Below, one piece after another: positions 23,111 through 36,879 of a stretch of 64,000 nucleotides of DNA. Both the position numbers and the translations under genes were made by a program. The stretch is from Hermodice carunculata. Its lineage: Eukaryota; Annelida; Polychaeta; Eunicida; Amphinomidae. The notes under the pieces were generated by a model. The model made no database searches. It had not been told where the DNA came from and saw only the letters and a program-made list of their open reading frames with translations. Every line of letters starts with the position of its first letter. Positions within the stretch are counted from its first letter, which is position 1. The DNA is taken from contig OZ026617.1 in assembly GCA_964020975.1 (NCBI GenBank), forward strand, positions 27,258,254 through 27,322,253, in the 5' to 3' direction.

Positions 23111-25900
23111 TGGCTTCCATTTCAATGTGCAATGACATTTCATGGATTAATGTGCCTGTATAGTCAACATACAAAAATATTGGCCACTGGCCTCTGGAGG
23201 CTCAAATGACGACATGTTTACAAATCAGTTACTTTCAAGTCGATCTCAAAAATACGGCAACTATGTTTGATGTCAAGGATACAGTTTTGGTCATTTTCAG
23301 TGGATATGTTTCTAATGTATGTATTATATGCAGCTGTATATTGAACATAATTTCAATTTCCACGTTCCAAATTGTGAATGAAGCAGTGTTATTGTTGTAA
23401 GGTTCTCTATTACATGGATAGGTGTTTGCTTGTGTTCATTTGACTGCATTAAGGAATATACTGCATGGGTTTTAAATATTGTTAGATATACGATTAGAAT
23501 TTACACATTATGGATTGTATATTACAGTCATCAACACTTCTTTTATACATACATGTATATAACTGTTACTCATACTCTTATATCTTTCATATCAGGTGTC
23601 ATCATGTTACGGAATGATATGTGACTGTATTCAACACATAACATAAGCCTAAGTGTACACTACAACAGGGAAGTGACTAAGACTGGATTGGTTCTGCCCA
23701 CAGGCAATAGGTCAGCCTTACTCAAGTAATGGCTTTATGAATTCTCGCCGAAGAATTATGTGGATGTTTATGTCATGGCTTTGTTCATTTTAGCGAGAGA
23801 GCATGTTGATATATTTTTATACTTTGCTGTTCCATATGCGTGAATGTTCAGATGAGAACTAAACGACAAATGTGAAAAGATTTTACATACGTGATATGTC
23901 ACTCAATATTGGCAACTCTTGAGATTGGCTTCGGGGAAAAGGATATAGTTTCGCTTCTTCCTATTTGTTCTGTATGAATCTTTTTAGTGTGATTTCGAAT
24001 TCTTAATTAACCATATAATAAACAAATCCTGCCAGTGTAAAATTTATAAAACTTGTGGTGATCTGACATTATTCCCTTACCTTGCTGCTTTTTCGATCAT
24101 GGTATAAATCACTCCCCGTAATGAACACGTAATATCCGCAAAACCATATGTTTGAGCATTCGCTTTGTTTCACGACAGACCATAGATTTTCTAGTATTGC
24201 AAGCATCTGAAAATTATCTTTGAATAGACACGTATAATGGGGATGACTACGCATTATCATTAAATAGGTGTACTGTTACCTGAAAACCCAAACGACGTGT
24301 CAGACCCTGTTAATCAAGCACTTTATTTCGTATCAGATTTCTCTCAGTTGTGCAACCATCCTTGAATACGCATTATTATTCTATAGGAGTACTGTTACCT
24401 TTATACCCAAACGACGTCTCAGACCGTGTTTATCAAGGACGAATTTCGTATCAGACCCTAAGTTGTTGAACCAACCTTTTCGAAGGTTGGGAACAAATAA
24501 GCGTGAGCAGAAGGATGCTGGACAAGGAGGGCAGCTGTTTGATTTTCGTTTGGTGTAGAGCTCAGTGAAGCTTGATATATATTTATAAATGTAAAGTTTT
24601 TTATGTTACATGAATATACAGAGTTCGGACTACGGAATAGGGTAATGGCTACCAGGAAGTGGTTCTGGACTAAAAGACACAAACACAGTAAAAATAGACA
24701 CCCGGCAATGTATCACGTTCATGGACATCCACCTGCGCGTACAATTACAGGTACTTGCAGTTGTAAAATTGAGGTTGCAGATTTCGCTGGTTTGTGGCTT
24801 GCAACTGGCTCAAATGAGGTCCATAAACCTTAACTGACTATGTGAGCCTTTCAGAGATATTCTTACAATTGCTGTAAACGTGCTATGCTTGACAACCAGT
24901 GCCAATTATACTGCGACCTGTTTTTTTTATATCGAGATAACCAATCTAGATTGTCTGTGGTTTTTATATTTGGATACGGATCTCAACTTCGTTTACTCGT
25001 TTTTGAAAATTTTGCACAAACATGGATTATTCCTCGTAACAACCTTAGCAGTGTGACTTTTACCCCAAATCTTTAAGATAGTCTAAGAGGCCTGATGTAT
25101 TCTAAACAGGATGACACGAGTGATCAGGGTGATAATTCCAACATCTTGCGGTGCCTTTATGGCTTTAATATTTTTATTGATGTTTAGTTGCACAGCTCTC
25201 AAATGCCGCGAACCTAGGGCAGGCGATCCGAAAAGCTGTTTCTAGAACTATTCTTTTAGAAAGCTTGAGATCACTAAGTTTATAGGTAACACCTTTGTGT
25301 GTGTGTAGCCTTTCTTACTTTATATAAAATGTTTCTCCTTAAAACTTGAGGTTTCTCTGAAATGTAAGAAATATAAATGGTAAATTTAAAAATTGTATAT
25401 GTAGTCATATCCTTTCATTTTTTTTTCTAATCTGAGTAGTCTTCCAACTGCAAACAATTCTTTCAAAGGGTCCTCTTTTGCCACAGGGAGCGTAACAGCC
25501 GAACCTAGACGTAGGCATAGAAAAATTTTGCTATAAAACCAAATAATACTTTTTTTGATACATATTGCACATAGTCATAACGACCCTGGTACCTTGATAG
25601 TAAGCTGGGTTCAAACGCTTGCATGTACATGATGAAAATACACGTGCAATTTGTAGCTGGATGATCCTTTGAGAAAACCGTTACTCAAATGATTTGTGCT
25701 TTGAGAAAGGTGACACATGGATAACACAACACACGTACACAGTATAGACTAGGTAGGTCTGTGTGTCGTCAAACGTGAAGGTGTGTTTCTATGGGAAAGT
25801 AATTGGGGACATGGTGTGGCTGTTTTAAAGGGTCCGCCCCATGGAGGAACGGCTTTCTGTTTTCAAGTTGTCTGGACATCCTTCCGGATGTCTGTCCAGG
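23111..25900. other. No gene recognised
   Basis: Apart from the 119-bp duplication, this stretch is AT-rich DNA without a domain-bearing frame or transposon ends. Confidence 0.55.
24249..24482 (+). repeat. Tandem duplication, 119-bp unit, two copies
   Basis: ACGCATTAT...GTACTGTTACC..CCCAAACGACGT.TCAGACC..GTT.ATCAAG...TTTCGTATCAGA occurs at 24249-24367 and again at 24368-24482, with moderate divergence. It lacks a protein frame and has no obvious relation to the other arrays. Confidence 0.8.
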
Positions 25901-25914
25901 TGTGCACATTCTAA

Positions 25915-26190
25915 TTACCAAGATATCTAAAGAATGCCTCTATGTATTTTTTGCTCATATTTGGCAATATGCTTATTTTACCTGGCAAGATTACATTTTG
26001 GTGTCACCATAATCTAATTTCACCAAATAGCAGCCTAATTACATGCTCGTTAGGGATCGTTACCACAATATCTCCAGAATGCTGCAATGCATTTGCTCAA
26101 ATTTGACAGTATGCTTATCTAGCATGCCAGGATGAACGGATTAGGTTTTGGTGCCACAATGACTTAATTTGAGCAAAGGGCAGACCCTTC
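25915..26190 (+). repeat. Tandem duplication, 145-bp unit, two copies
   Basis: TTACCAAGATATCTAAAGAA and TTACCACAATATCTCCAGAA start the two units, at 25915 and 26060. Later blocks correspond in order: TTTGCTCAAATTTG..AGTATGCTTAT, CCTGGCAAGAT against GCCAGGATGAAC, TTTTGGTG.CAC.ATGA.TTAATTT, and a closing GGGCAG. The units are about 70% alike by eye. The ATATCTCAAGAATGC motif is reminiscent of a repeat I know from bivalves and gastropods. Confidence 0.75.
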
Positions 26191-26230
26191 AGTCAATGCT
26201 TTGCGTTGAAGGTATGTCTAGTTTCTGAAT

Positions 26231-26233
<3 letters not shown>

Positions 26234-26282
<49 letters not shown>

Positions 26283-26283
26283 C
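26234..26283. repeat. (TG)n microsatellite
   Basis: This is an essentially pure TG run of about 50 bp, just downstream of the 145-bp tandem duplication. Confidence 0.97.
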
Positions 26284-27070
26284 GTGGCATAATTGTAGAA
26301 ACTGAAGTGTATGCAATTTTACATCATTTGCTACGATATTCATGCAATATATCTGTCACATAGATTTATAATATCAGTGGAATTGCAATTTCCCATTTTA
26401 GTGATGCCTGTTCCAGAATATTATGTTTTTGTAAATTTTCAGTATTTGTGTTATTTTGTTGTCAAAGTGTTGATTGAATGCCAGTTACTGTATCGCTGGT
26501 TAACTATACAACGTTATAGGTATAGTGCACATAGATACGTAGTTTACATAATTTTATGTCGTTGTTTAAGATTGTTTTCAGCTTGCTAATGAGAAACTTT
26601 AAAACAGGTTGAACTGTTGACAAGAATTTATGCTTGCCCATGGTTGTCATGCAAGCCATTTCTATTGATGTAAAGAAACATATGTTCCCCCACACCTAAA
26701 AAGATACAAACATGAAACACTTAACCAATGAACAAATAACAATAAAAAATTTGCAAATTGTCTATCTATCTATTTACATGTTGTCACAAACCAAGCATAC
26801 AGCATGCTGTATTGTAAATATCTTTATTTTAAAGTAATTACATGCACAAGCTGGTATCATTAGCATCCCTTAGATTAAGATAAAATTCAGAGGAATGATA
26901 TTTGTCTACAGTTTGGCGAAAGTATTGATCATATATTACCTATATTGATATCATCATAGACATTTCCAAAAGGCACAGCCCAAAAGACCCAGCAGTGCTA
27001 CAGCTTTTGATCTCACAGGACATTTGTACATAGGAATTGGTCCTATTAAAGCTTCGTGCACTTCAAAGGT

Positions 27071-27960
27071 TACTTCCATGGTTTAACCTGACTGTTGACA
27101 ATAGATATTATTCCAACTACAAAGCACTGTGCTCTCCAGTGATACCTTTCATGGATTACCCTGGCTGTTCATAATAGAAACTATTACAACTACAGAAGAC
27201 CGACTACTGACATGATTGAAAATGGCTGTTGTCAATAGTAACTAGTAAAACCACAAAGCGCTGTCCTCCCCGATGGTCATTTACATGATTGAATGTGGCT
27301 GTTGCTAATACAACTCGAAAGCACCGTGCTCTCCGATTATGTGCATTTCTGTTGTTCCTAGAAACCAGTGCAACAACAAATAAAGTGATCCCTAGTGGTA
27401 CAACTGCAAGCAGCGGTGCTATAAAATGGTTAAATACATTATTTAAACTACTGCTGTTAAAAGAAGCTAGTAAAATTGCAAACCTCTGTGCTGTTGTTCC
27501 TAGAAACCAGTGCAACAACAAATAAAGTGATTCCTAGTGGTACAACTGCAAGCAATGGTGCTATAAAATGGTTAAATAAATTATTTAACCTACTGATGTT
27601 AATTGAAGCTAGTAAAACTGCAAACCTCTTAGCTGCTCAATGGTTACAGACATAATTGGATCTAGCTTTTAGTAATAAAAACTAGTTCACCCACAAAGCT
27701 CCGTGTACAGGCGGCCCTTATATAGGCTGGTGAGCCTGTCGGCAAATTTTTTTGCCAATAAAATATGTTTCAACCAAAGCTCCGTTATCTCCAATGGATA
27801 CTTACAAAATCGAACCTCCTATAGAAATAAGCACAAACACAGAGCAAGGTTCTCTCCGATATGGTTACTTACCTGATAGAACTGAGTGTTCTAGATAGAA
27901 ACTAAATTGGTTTTGTTCTCCTTGCTGATACTTCAACAAATCTGGTTGATCTCAACCATC
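27071..27960 (+). repeat. Degenerate ~90-bp tandem array with an embedded 142-bp duplication
   Basis: A word set recurs about every 90 bp: ATGATTGAAnnTGGCTGTTG, then nAATAnnAACTAGTAAAACnAC, then AAAGCnCTGTGCTCTCC. Clear units start near 27078, 27165, 27213 and 27295, and fainter ones run from 27640 to 27950. Within it a 142-bp block starting GTTGTTCCTAGAAACCAGTG is duplicated at 27351-27492 and 27493-27634 with very few differences, so that step is recent. Short frames such as NNKVIPSGTTAS come from the duplicated block and are not genes. Confidence 0.75.
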
Positions 27961-29500
27961 GGTAGTGTTTTAGGTTTGACAGCATTGTTCACATGTTCAA
28001 TTTGAGTTCAACTGGCATGTTTGATAATAAATAGTATGGTTTGAGAAGTTCTAGGCTTCAAGTCTGTTAAAATCATAGCAATAACTTTGCAAACCTGTAA
28101 GATACCATGGATAGGCATCAGATTACAGACTGATATTTTGAATAAAGGCTACTTGACATTCTGCCACACACCTTCCAAAATTGTCATTTGATGTACCATG
28201 AATGAATAACGAACCGTAGCTTATTGGATGTTTCGGGAATCGTTTTTTTTTACGTAAAATGTCGTCATGAGAAAAGCCCTGTCAAAAAGTGCAAACAAGC
28301 ACCGATGAATGCAAAAGAAAGTAAGTTCAATTCTTATATTTAATTTACACATGCATTGCCATCAATATTATGGCTAAAATTGCATTGACATTGGATTTAA
28401 AGAAGCTTTGTGGTAACCATGTGCAAGAAAGTATCCTTTTTTATGTATTTTTGTAAGATTTCAAACCGCATACTACAATTTTGTGGTGGTGTGGTCAAGG
28501 TTTAAATGCTGACAAATGCTTCACAAAATCTACTATACACAATATAACTGGTATAACTGTCTCCCACTTGGGTACCAGTCAGCTGAGTACTTTAAATACC
28601 AGATCATCTGCGAATATTACTCGCCGCATTGTATTATTTAATTTATAGAATAGGCAGGGTATAAAGATCTACTACCATCATTCCTCGCATTCATGATAGT
28701 CATGAAGCCTGATCCAGAAAAGTGGTTTAGTTTTCGAAAAACCATTTTATGCTTGTACCAAGGGATAAAGCTAGTATTTTTGGATGGACAACATCTCGCG
28801 TCACAACAATATGCACCAAAGTGAAAAAAAAAAATTTTTGAAATTGAGGTCAAAGGTGAAAACAGCCACGCTACTGAGCACATAGCAAGTGTGTCACTTT
28901 GAATCTGTTAAAACAGTCATATTTTAAAAATAGAAAAAAATATCAAAGACTTACACATATTTGTATCATAATTAATGAATGTGTAACATATATTTGCCAC
29001 AAGGGCAAGGTCACTCCTGTTGCCTCTTACAAATAAAGCATGTAAAATATACGAAAAAGTTTTAACCACCAACAAACACCTCATTGTCTATCTTTGCGTA
29101 CAATTTAATGCTTCCTGTAGTGATAATCACATGTGCAGAAAAATATGTACATATGCTATAAAATTGATATAATTACTTTTTTACTTTTTTTATTTCTCTT
29201 TTAATGGAAAAAGTTGTGCTCTTACAATTCGATAATGATTATTTAAAAGTGAATGCTAGTGCGAAGCTAAAGCTGAAATGTTTTGAGGTGAAATAATTTT
29301 TCCACCCCCTTTTAAACTTGCCACTTTGCAGGCGAAGGTCAAAGTAAATAGCATATGGAAAAATCCTAATTGATGGCTTTCAGTGTATGAAGACTATTTT
29401 CATATCATACAAGACTTTCACTGCAGACATTGATAGCATTTTCAGATTTAATTTAGTTAGTTTCAAGGTTTCATGCAACCAACAAAGTTGGTCCAAGTTG
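27961..29500. other. No gene recognised
   Basis: The sequence is AT-rich. It may include badly decayed upstream parts of the pseudogene that follows, but I could not match any residue block with confidence. It also holds a T run near 28246 and an A run near 28826. Confidence 0.5.
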
Positions 29501-32460
29501 AAATGCAAATGTCTAGTTGGAGCGCATTCAATGCAGTCAAGTCATGAATACTAGTATGCTCAAGTTACCAACTTATATGGTTATATGCCATTATTGTGTG
29601 CCCAAAACGAAAGACACATCAATGGTATATATAACATTGAAGGAACTAAGTGCAGTAACCGAGGGTTAAGGCATTGAGCATCGTATTGTCACTGTTGATC
29701 AAGCCATTTGTAAGATTGCAAAGGACATCCTACTGCAAAAGCCTAGAGAATTTGGCCATCTTATTCTCAGGATGGGTGGATATCCCATGGTCATGAATTT
29801 CTGTGGCGTAATTGGTAAAGTTATGGATGGCTCACGTTTGGAGGAACTGCTAGTTAAATCGTGAGTTTATGCTTCCAACACAGTCACAAAGATTCTGGGC
29901 CGAAAATCTTACAATTGTAGAATTCTTTCATTCAAACCCGAAAGAGGTATGCTGTAGCAGCATATATGGGAGTCAAATGAAGACTACTGTGAGCAGTGTC
30001 TATTACATATCAAGGAAGTACAAGGCTTAGATTGCCTGCATAAAGGAAAACGATGGGGACAGAGCAAGGGCTGTAACCAACCACTTGAAACCAGACTTAC
30101 TTGTCTGGATGCAGCACACTAAACAGTTTTGTCTGAGGGGTGTGCAGGCTCAAAGCATTTTCTCTTTGGGATCAGGTTCTATATCTTATAGATCTGCTGG
30201 TCAGTCTTTCCTTGTTTTGGAAAGTTGCCAGATCCCATTATGCAATTGCTGGAATTTACCATATGTACTGCAGTGGGTCTCAATAATTATGCTCATGACA
30301 TACCACGCTATGTGAAGAATATAAAGGCCCTTGCAGAGGTGGCACCAGATATGCATGAACAGTTTGTCAAGGGAAACTGTGAAGTAAAGAGGAGCCCTGT
30401 CATATTCAATCACATTTCACCAAATCGTGTTCTTGAATAGAGTGCCAATCCTAATGTAAAGCCATCTGATGGAATCCCTGGTATGACAATGAAAGAAGCC
30501 AGTCCTAAACAGTACTGCATAACGTTGGCTCACACTGCACAGATTGTCACTGCAGTTAAAAGTGTGAGCCCCAATTACTGATACATCTATTTCATATCAT
30601 GAAAATTCCCATGCACTGACCTCCCTTAATATTGCAGACACACAGAAACTGTATGAAGCAATACACGACATGATCAATCCCTTTGATATTGGCAGATGCA
30701 TACAGAAGATCAAGCTTCCGACACTCATTGACAATATCAGTCCACTTTTCAATGTAGAAACTAAAGCAAAGGCGTCATAAAAAGGTTTAAGAAGATTTGT
30801 TCAAGTTTTTGACATTGGTGAGCAAACCTTGAGTTCATATGGTGAAAGTCGGGGAATGAAAATGGAATATAACTTCCATTGAACATGTGCATCTAAAGCT
30901 AACACATCACGACTTTGAAAAATAAAACTGGTATGCAGGATCAGACGGTGGAAATACTTTGCAAAGGATCATTGTGCTGCAGTGTCAACCAGCAGGTGAT
31001 ATTGATATGGCAAACATTTTGGCATATAAGATACTCAGGTTTTCCGGCTCATTGGTAGATAGAAAAGATGAATTCATGCGTTCAAAAAACAAGGCTGATC
31101 TTCTCTCTGTGTTCAAGGATGCCATTAACATGTCAGAATGGCCCAATATTTTGTTGCCACACGGGTACCACACTTCACCGGTTTATGATGCTATGTCTTT
31201 TGTTTCCCAAAATGGGAAAAAGAAAAATAAAAACAATGGAGACTTGTGTATTTGCTACATTGGAAAGCTCATGGAAGATGCCAGCATTGTGGGGAATATG
31301 AAATACATCCATTTGTTTGCGTATGGTCAAATAGTTGAATGATCAGTACGAAAGGCATGGAGAGCCTAAGAGCAGTTTAATGAGGACAATCTTAACTGGG
31401 CCACCAAGGAGCTGGAGTCATACCATTTCCAAAATAGGAACAACTCACCAATAAGCCTCTTCCCAATTCTGCTCTTTTACAGTTCCTGTCTGAAGAATGG
31501 TCCGGTGATCTGATTTCATGACAAATTTCATCTGACATTGCATTGTATCTTGGTGGAGCATTTTCAGATCGACACAAGGCATTATGTGTGAACAATACAG
31601 CTGTGGTGTCTGTTTTTGAGCTGAAAAGTATTTTAGAAGTAGTTGATGTTAGAATCATTCTTCATGTGGCAGTTTTGTTCACAGTTAATCAGAGCATGTT
31701 GTTGTTTGTGCCTCAGATACTGGTTTTGTTAGTTTGTGCATCTACCCTGCCAAGAAGATTGAAGGCTTGAGGGAATTGTGGATGTGAAAGTCAAGCTCTG
31801 AGTTATTGCAGCTCATGCAGTATCGTCTGCCCTTGATCCCAGCATAGCAAGTGTTCTGCTTGCCGTGCATGTTATCAATGGTTGTAACACCACCAGCAGG
31901 TTATATAGAAAGGGTAAGAAAATTACAATTCAAGCACTGAAACAGGATCTGATATTTTTTTGAAGTCTTCACCAAGCATACATCTGATGATCCTCAAACA
32001 TCAGAAGGAATTACTGGAAAGGCTCTGGCGGTAGCCCGATATTTGGCATTTAGAAAACATAGTGCACAATAATTCTCGAGTTTGAATGATATGAGAGCAC
32101 ATCTGTACAGTAGCAGTGAAGTAAAGAATCTTGGTTCACTGCCACTTACAGAGGATACATTTAAACAGGATATGCTCTGTTTGCTATGCCAGTTGTACAA
32201 ATGGCAGGGATGTCAATGATAGACATGTATCTCCTGTTGAGCTTGGATTGATGCTGCAAGAGTGCCCTATGGTGCACATCACATTTATATGACTGGAGCA
32301 AATTATCCCCCACACCTGAAAAGGAAAAAACATGTGTCGTTGTCAGAAAGGGCAGTGTGCCAAATCATGTTCATGTTCAAAGGTTGCACCTTGCTCACTT
32401 GTGTGTGTGTGTGTGTGTGGTGGCAAGCCTGGCAAATGTGTGCAAGCCTAACAGACTCAA
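29500..32460 (+). pseudogene. Decayed copy of a large uncharacterised invertebrate multi-copy protein
   Basis: Plus-strand frames contain, in the right order, blocks I associate with a large protein family that is highly copied in marine invertebrates and has no assigned function. These are SWSAFNAVKS (near 29517), RMGGYPMVMNFCGVIGK with GSRLEELLV (about 29770-29860), NYAHDIPRYVKNI (about 30280), PDMHEQFVKGN and FNHISPNRVLE (about 30345-30440), NPFDIGRCIQKI (about 30680), KNKADLL (about 31085), ASDTGFVSLCIY (about 31710), and VHVINGCNTTSRLY (about 31865). A Cys-containing C-terminus (CVCVCGGKPGKC, about 32400) closes it. Many stops and frame changes interrupt it and no intron pattern was evident, so it is a relic and may derive from a retrocopy or an unrecognised mobile element. 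Family membership is from memory of motifs, not a search. Confidence 0.6.
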
Positions 32461-35400
32461 ATAACCAATGACTCAAACTTGGATTCAGATTTTGAAATAT
32501 TAGGAAAAAGGGATACTACATATGTTATTTGCAGCTGAAGTTTCAGTACACCTCGAGTCTGTAATAATTGCAAGGGCCTGATGTAATAGGCCAGCAGTAG
32601 GAATAAAATTGCCAATTGTAATATTTTGCCTCTGTAGAACAACCACCAAATATGAAAAATATTGTAAATCTTGCTTGCATAAGATTTTACCTAAAAAGTT
32701 TACTTATGATTATATTTCGGAAGTGTGCATCAAGATCAAATTACATTATCTTTTTAAATGACACAAACACATTTATTCCTTCGCCTCATTATCAATAACG
32801 GGAATTTAAATTGTTCGCCTAGATGAAGAAATAGGATTTTGGTCCAGACTGAAACTTGGTTTATTTGACAATGTGATACACTTGAGCATATAACGGCTGT
32901 TAAAGTGACCTTGACCTTCAGGCGCACAAAATATTACCTGATAAAAATTTTATGATACTTAATGATAATATGTAGCAATAAGTGAAAGTTTATCTTGTTA
33001 TCTTGACAGATAAAACAGCTATAACAGTTTTTATATTGTAAACATGGCAACTTGCTGTGTCAGTATTTTGGCATTTGACATCAAATTTCTCAGCTTAAGC
33101 AATTCATTTTGGGTATCCCGCTATCCTGTTTTGAGCATCACGAGATTGTTCATGAAAAACTCTTACTGGCACCTTCAGGGCTGCCCGTGTGGTACTTCAA
33201 CAGAGATAAAAAAAGTTGAGGCATGATGGATAATGTTGCCTTTTTAACCCTTAAGGTCAATTATGATGACCTTCACCGTGAGTAGGAAGCTTTCAAACCT
33301 ACCCATTCTTGATGCCATATACTATTGTGAAATCACGAAAAATTCCATTCCCCTATCTTCAAAACTTTGATAGTTTTAACAAATTATTGCGCTTCACATT
33401 CTTCATACAGCATGTTTGACCTTTGACCTCCAGTTTCCTTTTTTTTTTAGCAATTCGTCTTCATTATTTACTTTCCCCGTAGTTTTTTTATGCCCCTGTG
33501 TGTTCTCTATTGAAATGTTCTAGTTTTAACCCTGGGTCCACAGGTGAAAGGTTTGGAGGAGAAATGAGACCCTGGCCTCTTTACTATGAAGCAAGTGCAA
33601 CATGCAACCATGCATAATAGAAACAGTGACACGTCAAAGCCTGTAGTTGCAAATTTTTAGTTTTATTGATGAAAGATAGCATGATATAAACGCACATGAC
33701 TGCCTGGGAAAGCTGGCATTTCGTATATGAAAGGAAAGCAAGACGTTAGGTTTCCCCTGGGAGCCTATCGAAAATAAATTCATGGCTATAAGTTCTGATA
33801 TCGCATTTCATATTAAAACAAGCTGCCATAGATTTTTGTTTGTCGCTTTGGTGTTATAATGACGTCACTGACCAACACCCACACCATTAATCCCAAGGAC
33901 TAAACAGCTCTTTGTCAGTTTGCGAGTGCTTTCAGAAATTTTTATCTCGGGAACTTGTCGTCTTGCAGGCGCAGCATCCAAAATCTTTGACAATTAGATG
34001 CGAAAAGCTTCCCTGAGGTAGTGCCAACGATTGCAGTACCTGGGAAGATAGGCCGACGGCTCGGGGTGCTTTCTGCAGCATTAAATAATCTTGGTAAGTT
34101 ACTTTCTTACTCATTTTATACTTTTCTTTAGTTAACATATCATAAACACACATATAAATCTGGTATTATCTCATTATCTGATGATAGCATGTAGGTCTTT
34201 CAAAGGATATAATGTAAAATGATATCTTGTGTAATTTATCGTTGTGATTTGATGAACCCTTTGTGATATAACGCGAATGCGAATCTGGTGTGCATATGTG
34301 TGCGTGTGTGGGATGGGGGTAGAAGCGTATTCATCCACCGTAAATAATAAGGACAGTATTCTTAGATTCGATTTATGAAATCGAGATAACGTGCCAAAGT
34401 GTTTCATGTGGACTTTAGGACTTTTAGACGTTTCTTGCATTGAAACGTCAGCATTCACAGTGGAAAAACACATGTATTAGTCAAGGTTGAGAAAGAAAAT
34501 GATTTTGGTGCTTCATCGTAGTGATGTCTTTCATCTGCTAGCTGTCGTTATGCAGTGCCAAAGTCTTCGCTTAGGCCTTGTTTTATTCAACACATCTTTC
34601 ACCTTATTATCTTTGTTCTCAGTAAGAAAAATCTGCACCTTCGAGTTGTAGCTTTCGCTTAGCTTTATATTTTTTGTCATTCCCATCCATGCTTCATTGA
34701 TTTGACGTTTTGTTACCGATGCATTTGATTCTTCAAAGCAGACATTGCTCGGTGTGAAAACGAGGCTACTGCGATTAAATGCTTTGTTTGCCGGGATATA
34801 ACATCTGATATATCACGATGACCCTTCTCTTTGATGTGCTTACCCCCACTGAATTACCACCCCATATGAGTCCCTAGATTTCTATTTCACCATCATTAAT
34901 AAAGTACGTAGAATTGCATGACTGCTTAGTCCATTTAATTAAACAATTACAGCAAATGTTCACGAAAGTGCAATGTTTTAATTACTTTTGGTTCCGCGTT
35001 CCCATGGTAGTAACCATGGTCGATAATAGATGGTGCGGTGATTCAAGTGCATGCGTACTCCTACTTGCCGCCAATGCTGCGACAACCAAGTGTAGCAAAG
35101 TTACAAACCTTATGATGCAATTAGTCCACAATTATTACCCCAATGATCCTCACACATGTAATGACAAGTCGATGCAAGTGCATTCATAGACAAACTTCGT
35201 GAACAATCCTCCAGATGACCTGAACCAGTGTCAGTGAGTAGTGCGACTAGGCCTAGAATTTTAAGTCGGCCTACCCTACCCATGCCATAGCATCCAATTC
35301 CTCCTGCTCCACACCCAAAATGAACTCTGCTAAGTTTTGTCATTATTGATGCAGACCTTGCGCTGAAAAAACCTCTGTCCCGTAAAAATAATCCAAACAG
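32461..35400. other. No gene recognised
   Basis: This is AT-rich DNA with no domain-bearing frames, no transposon ends and no tandem array noted. A short T run lies near 33440 and a G-rich GTGTG tract near 34295-34320. Confidence 0.55.
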
Positions 35401-35410
35401 AACACGAACT

Positions 35411-35560
35411 ACTAAGGGACCGACCATTTGATACTTGGGGGAGGGGGGAGGGGGCTATGCATTTTATTTTAAGAAAAATATGTACGTCCCAACATTGCTG
35501 AAAAAAATAATGTCCTTCGTAGTATCACCTGAAAAAAAATAAAGTACATCATTCCTCTCT
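35411..35560 (+). repeat. Interspersed repeat beginning GGGACCGACCATTTGATA, copy 1
   Basis: GGGACCGACCATTTGATACT, followed by a G-rich run, CTATGCATTTT and AATATGTACGT-like words, recurs inverted at 39380-39526. The two copies share the first 50 bp closely and drift after that. The ACCGACCATTTGAT start is, to my memory, a frequent dispersed repeat in marine invertebrates. There is no coding capacity. Confidence 0.7.
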
Positions 35561-35720
35561 AAAAAAATACTGCTTTAATAAAAGATAGTATCAATAGTGG
35601 CATTTAGATTTTTTATATACGTACATGTATGATTCTCGAAATATTTGATACATCCACGTTCCTATTCTCGTTTTGGCTAACCAAGAAAAAAAATGTTTAT
35701 TGTTTCATCAAATTCCGTGT

Positions 35721-35777
35721 ATTAGTGGGTCAATAGCTTTCCTTGAGAACTAGTGAGCCCACTATTAGTTGCGAAAT
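35721..35777 (+). repeat. Partial copy of the GTCAAYAGCTTTCCT hairpin family
   Basis: GGGTCAATAGCTTTCCTTGA matches one arm of the hairpin found in the TTAA MITEs. The other arm is not preserved, although a short TAGTGGG against CCCACTA pairing encloses it. No TTAA ends were found. This is probably a decayed relative. Confidence 0.5.
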
Positions 35778-36879
35778 GCCAATTTGAATGACGCAGAAGA
35801 GTGATCTTGTTCCATTGCTTTACCGGCTATATACATTGTGCAGATTATTCTGTAACCCAGTATGGATATGGAAATTCTATACATGTAAATGCAGAATATC
35901 AAATTATTAAGGAGAGTCCTGCAGTCATCACTCCACCCATTTGAGACTTAGAGTAAATATCATAAAATATCTAAATATTTATACGAGAAGGATTTTTACA
36001 ATGCTGTTAAAGTTTTGATTTCACACGGCCCCTCAGGTATGAATACCCTGTCCCCAGCAAAACAAATGTGAAGCATCAATTGTTAAATAGTTCTTAATTA
36101 ATTGAAGGCAATGATGGTAATTTTAGCATTTTAATAGTACTATCCTGGTTTGGAAAGACACGTTGATAAAATTATCGATCTTGAATTTTCTTCCATTGGA
36201 TACTATTGCATGGGGAATGTATGTACAATACTTTCAAACCAAGTGCTCGTAGACTTCCATCGACTTCCATCAGTCTACAATAGTCTTTTATCAGGTGACA
36301 AGCCTCCCCATAGGGGTGAGAGGTCATAAGATCTCCAGAGCTGAAAAAAAAACATCGTGGATGCCAGTTGAAAGCTTCTCAAAAAGGAAAACAAAGTTCC
36401 TGTGAGTAGAGGTTTAATTCACATTTCACAACAAGTGCCTCTATTGAGTTAGAGTAGACTCTGCCAAAGGTGACTATATCATGCACTCAATCAACTCAAC
36501 AAAATATAAGAGATTTGGTAAATAAGTTTTTAGCACTTTATTGCAGTAACTTGCATAAATTAGTCTTCACGTAATGCACATATGCATAGTATGAATAAAA
36601 ATAAAAATTGTATGTGAATGACTTAGATCAGGTTGCTATTATCAAGCCATCTGTTTGATACATCCAGGTGCTTGAACAAATCAAAATGGTCAATTGGTTG
36701 CAAGCATTTGCGAGAATGGTAGGAAAATACAATATTTAATATGAATTTGGCTCGATAATCTTGTGATTCCTATAAATTTGGGACCGAAAACTTCCGTCAA
36801 TAATAGTAACAAAAACCTGTTCAATTCTTGGGCTCTAGAGCACCCATGGGGGGCCAAGACATAAATAACTGCAAATACC

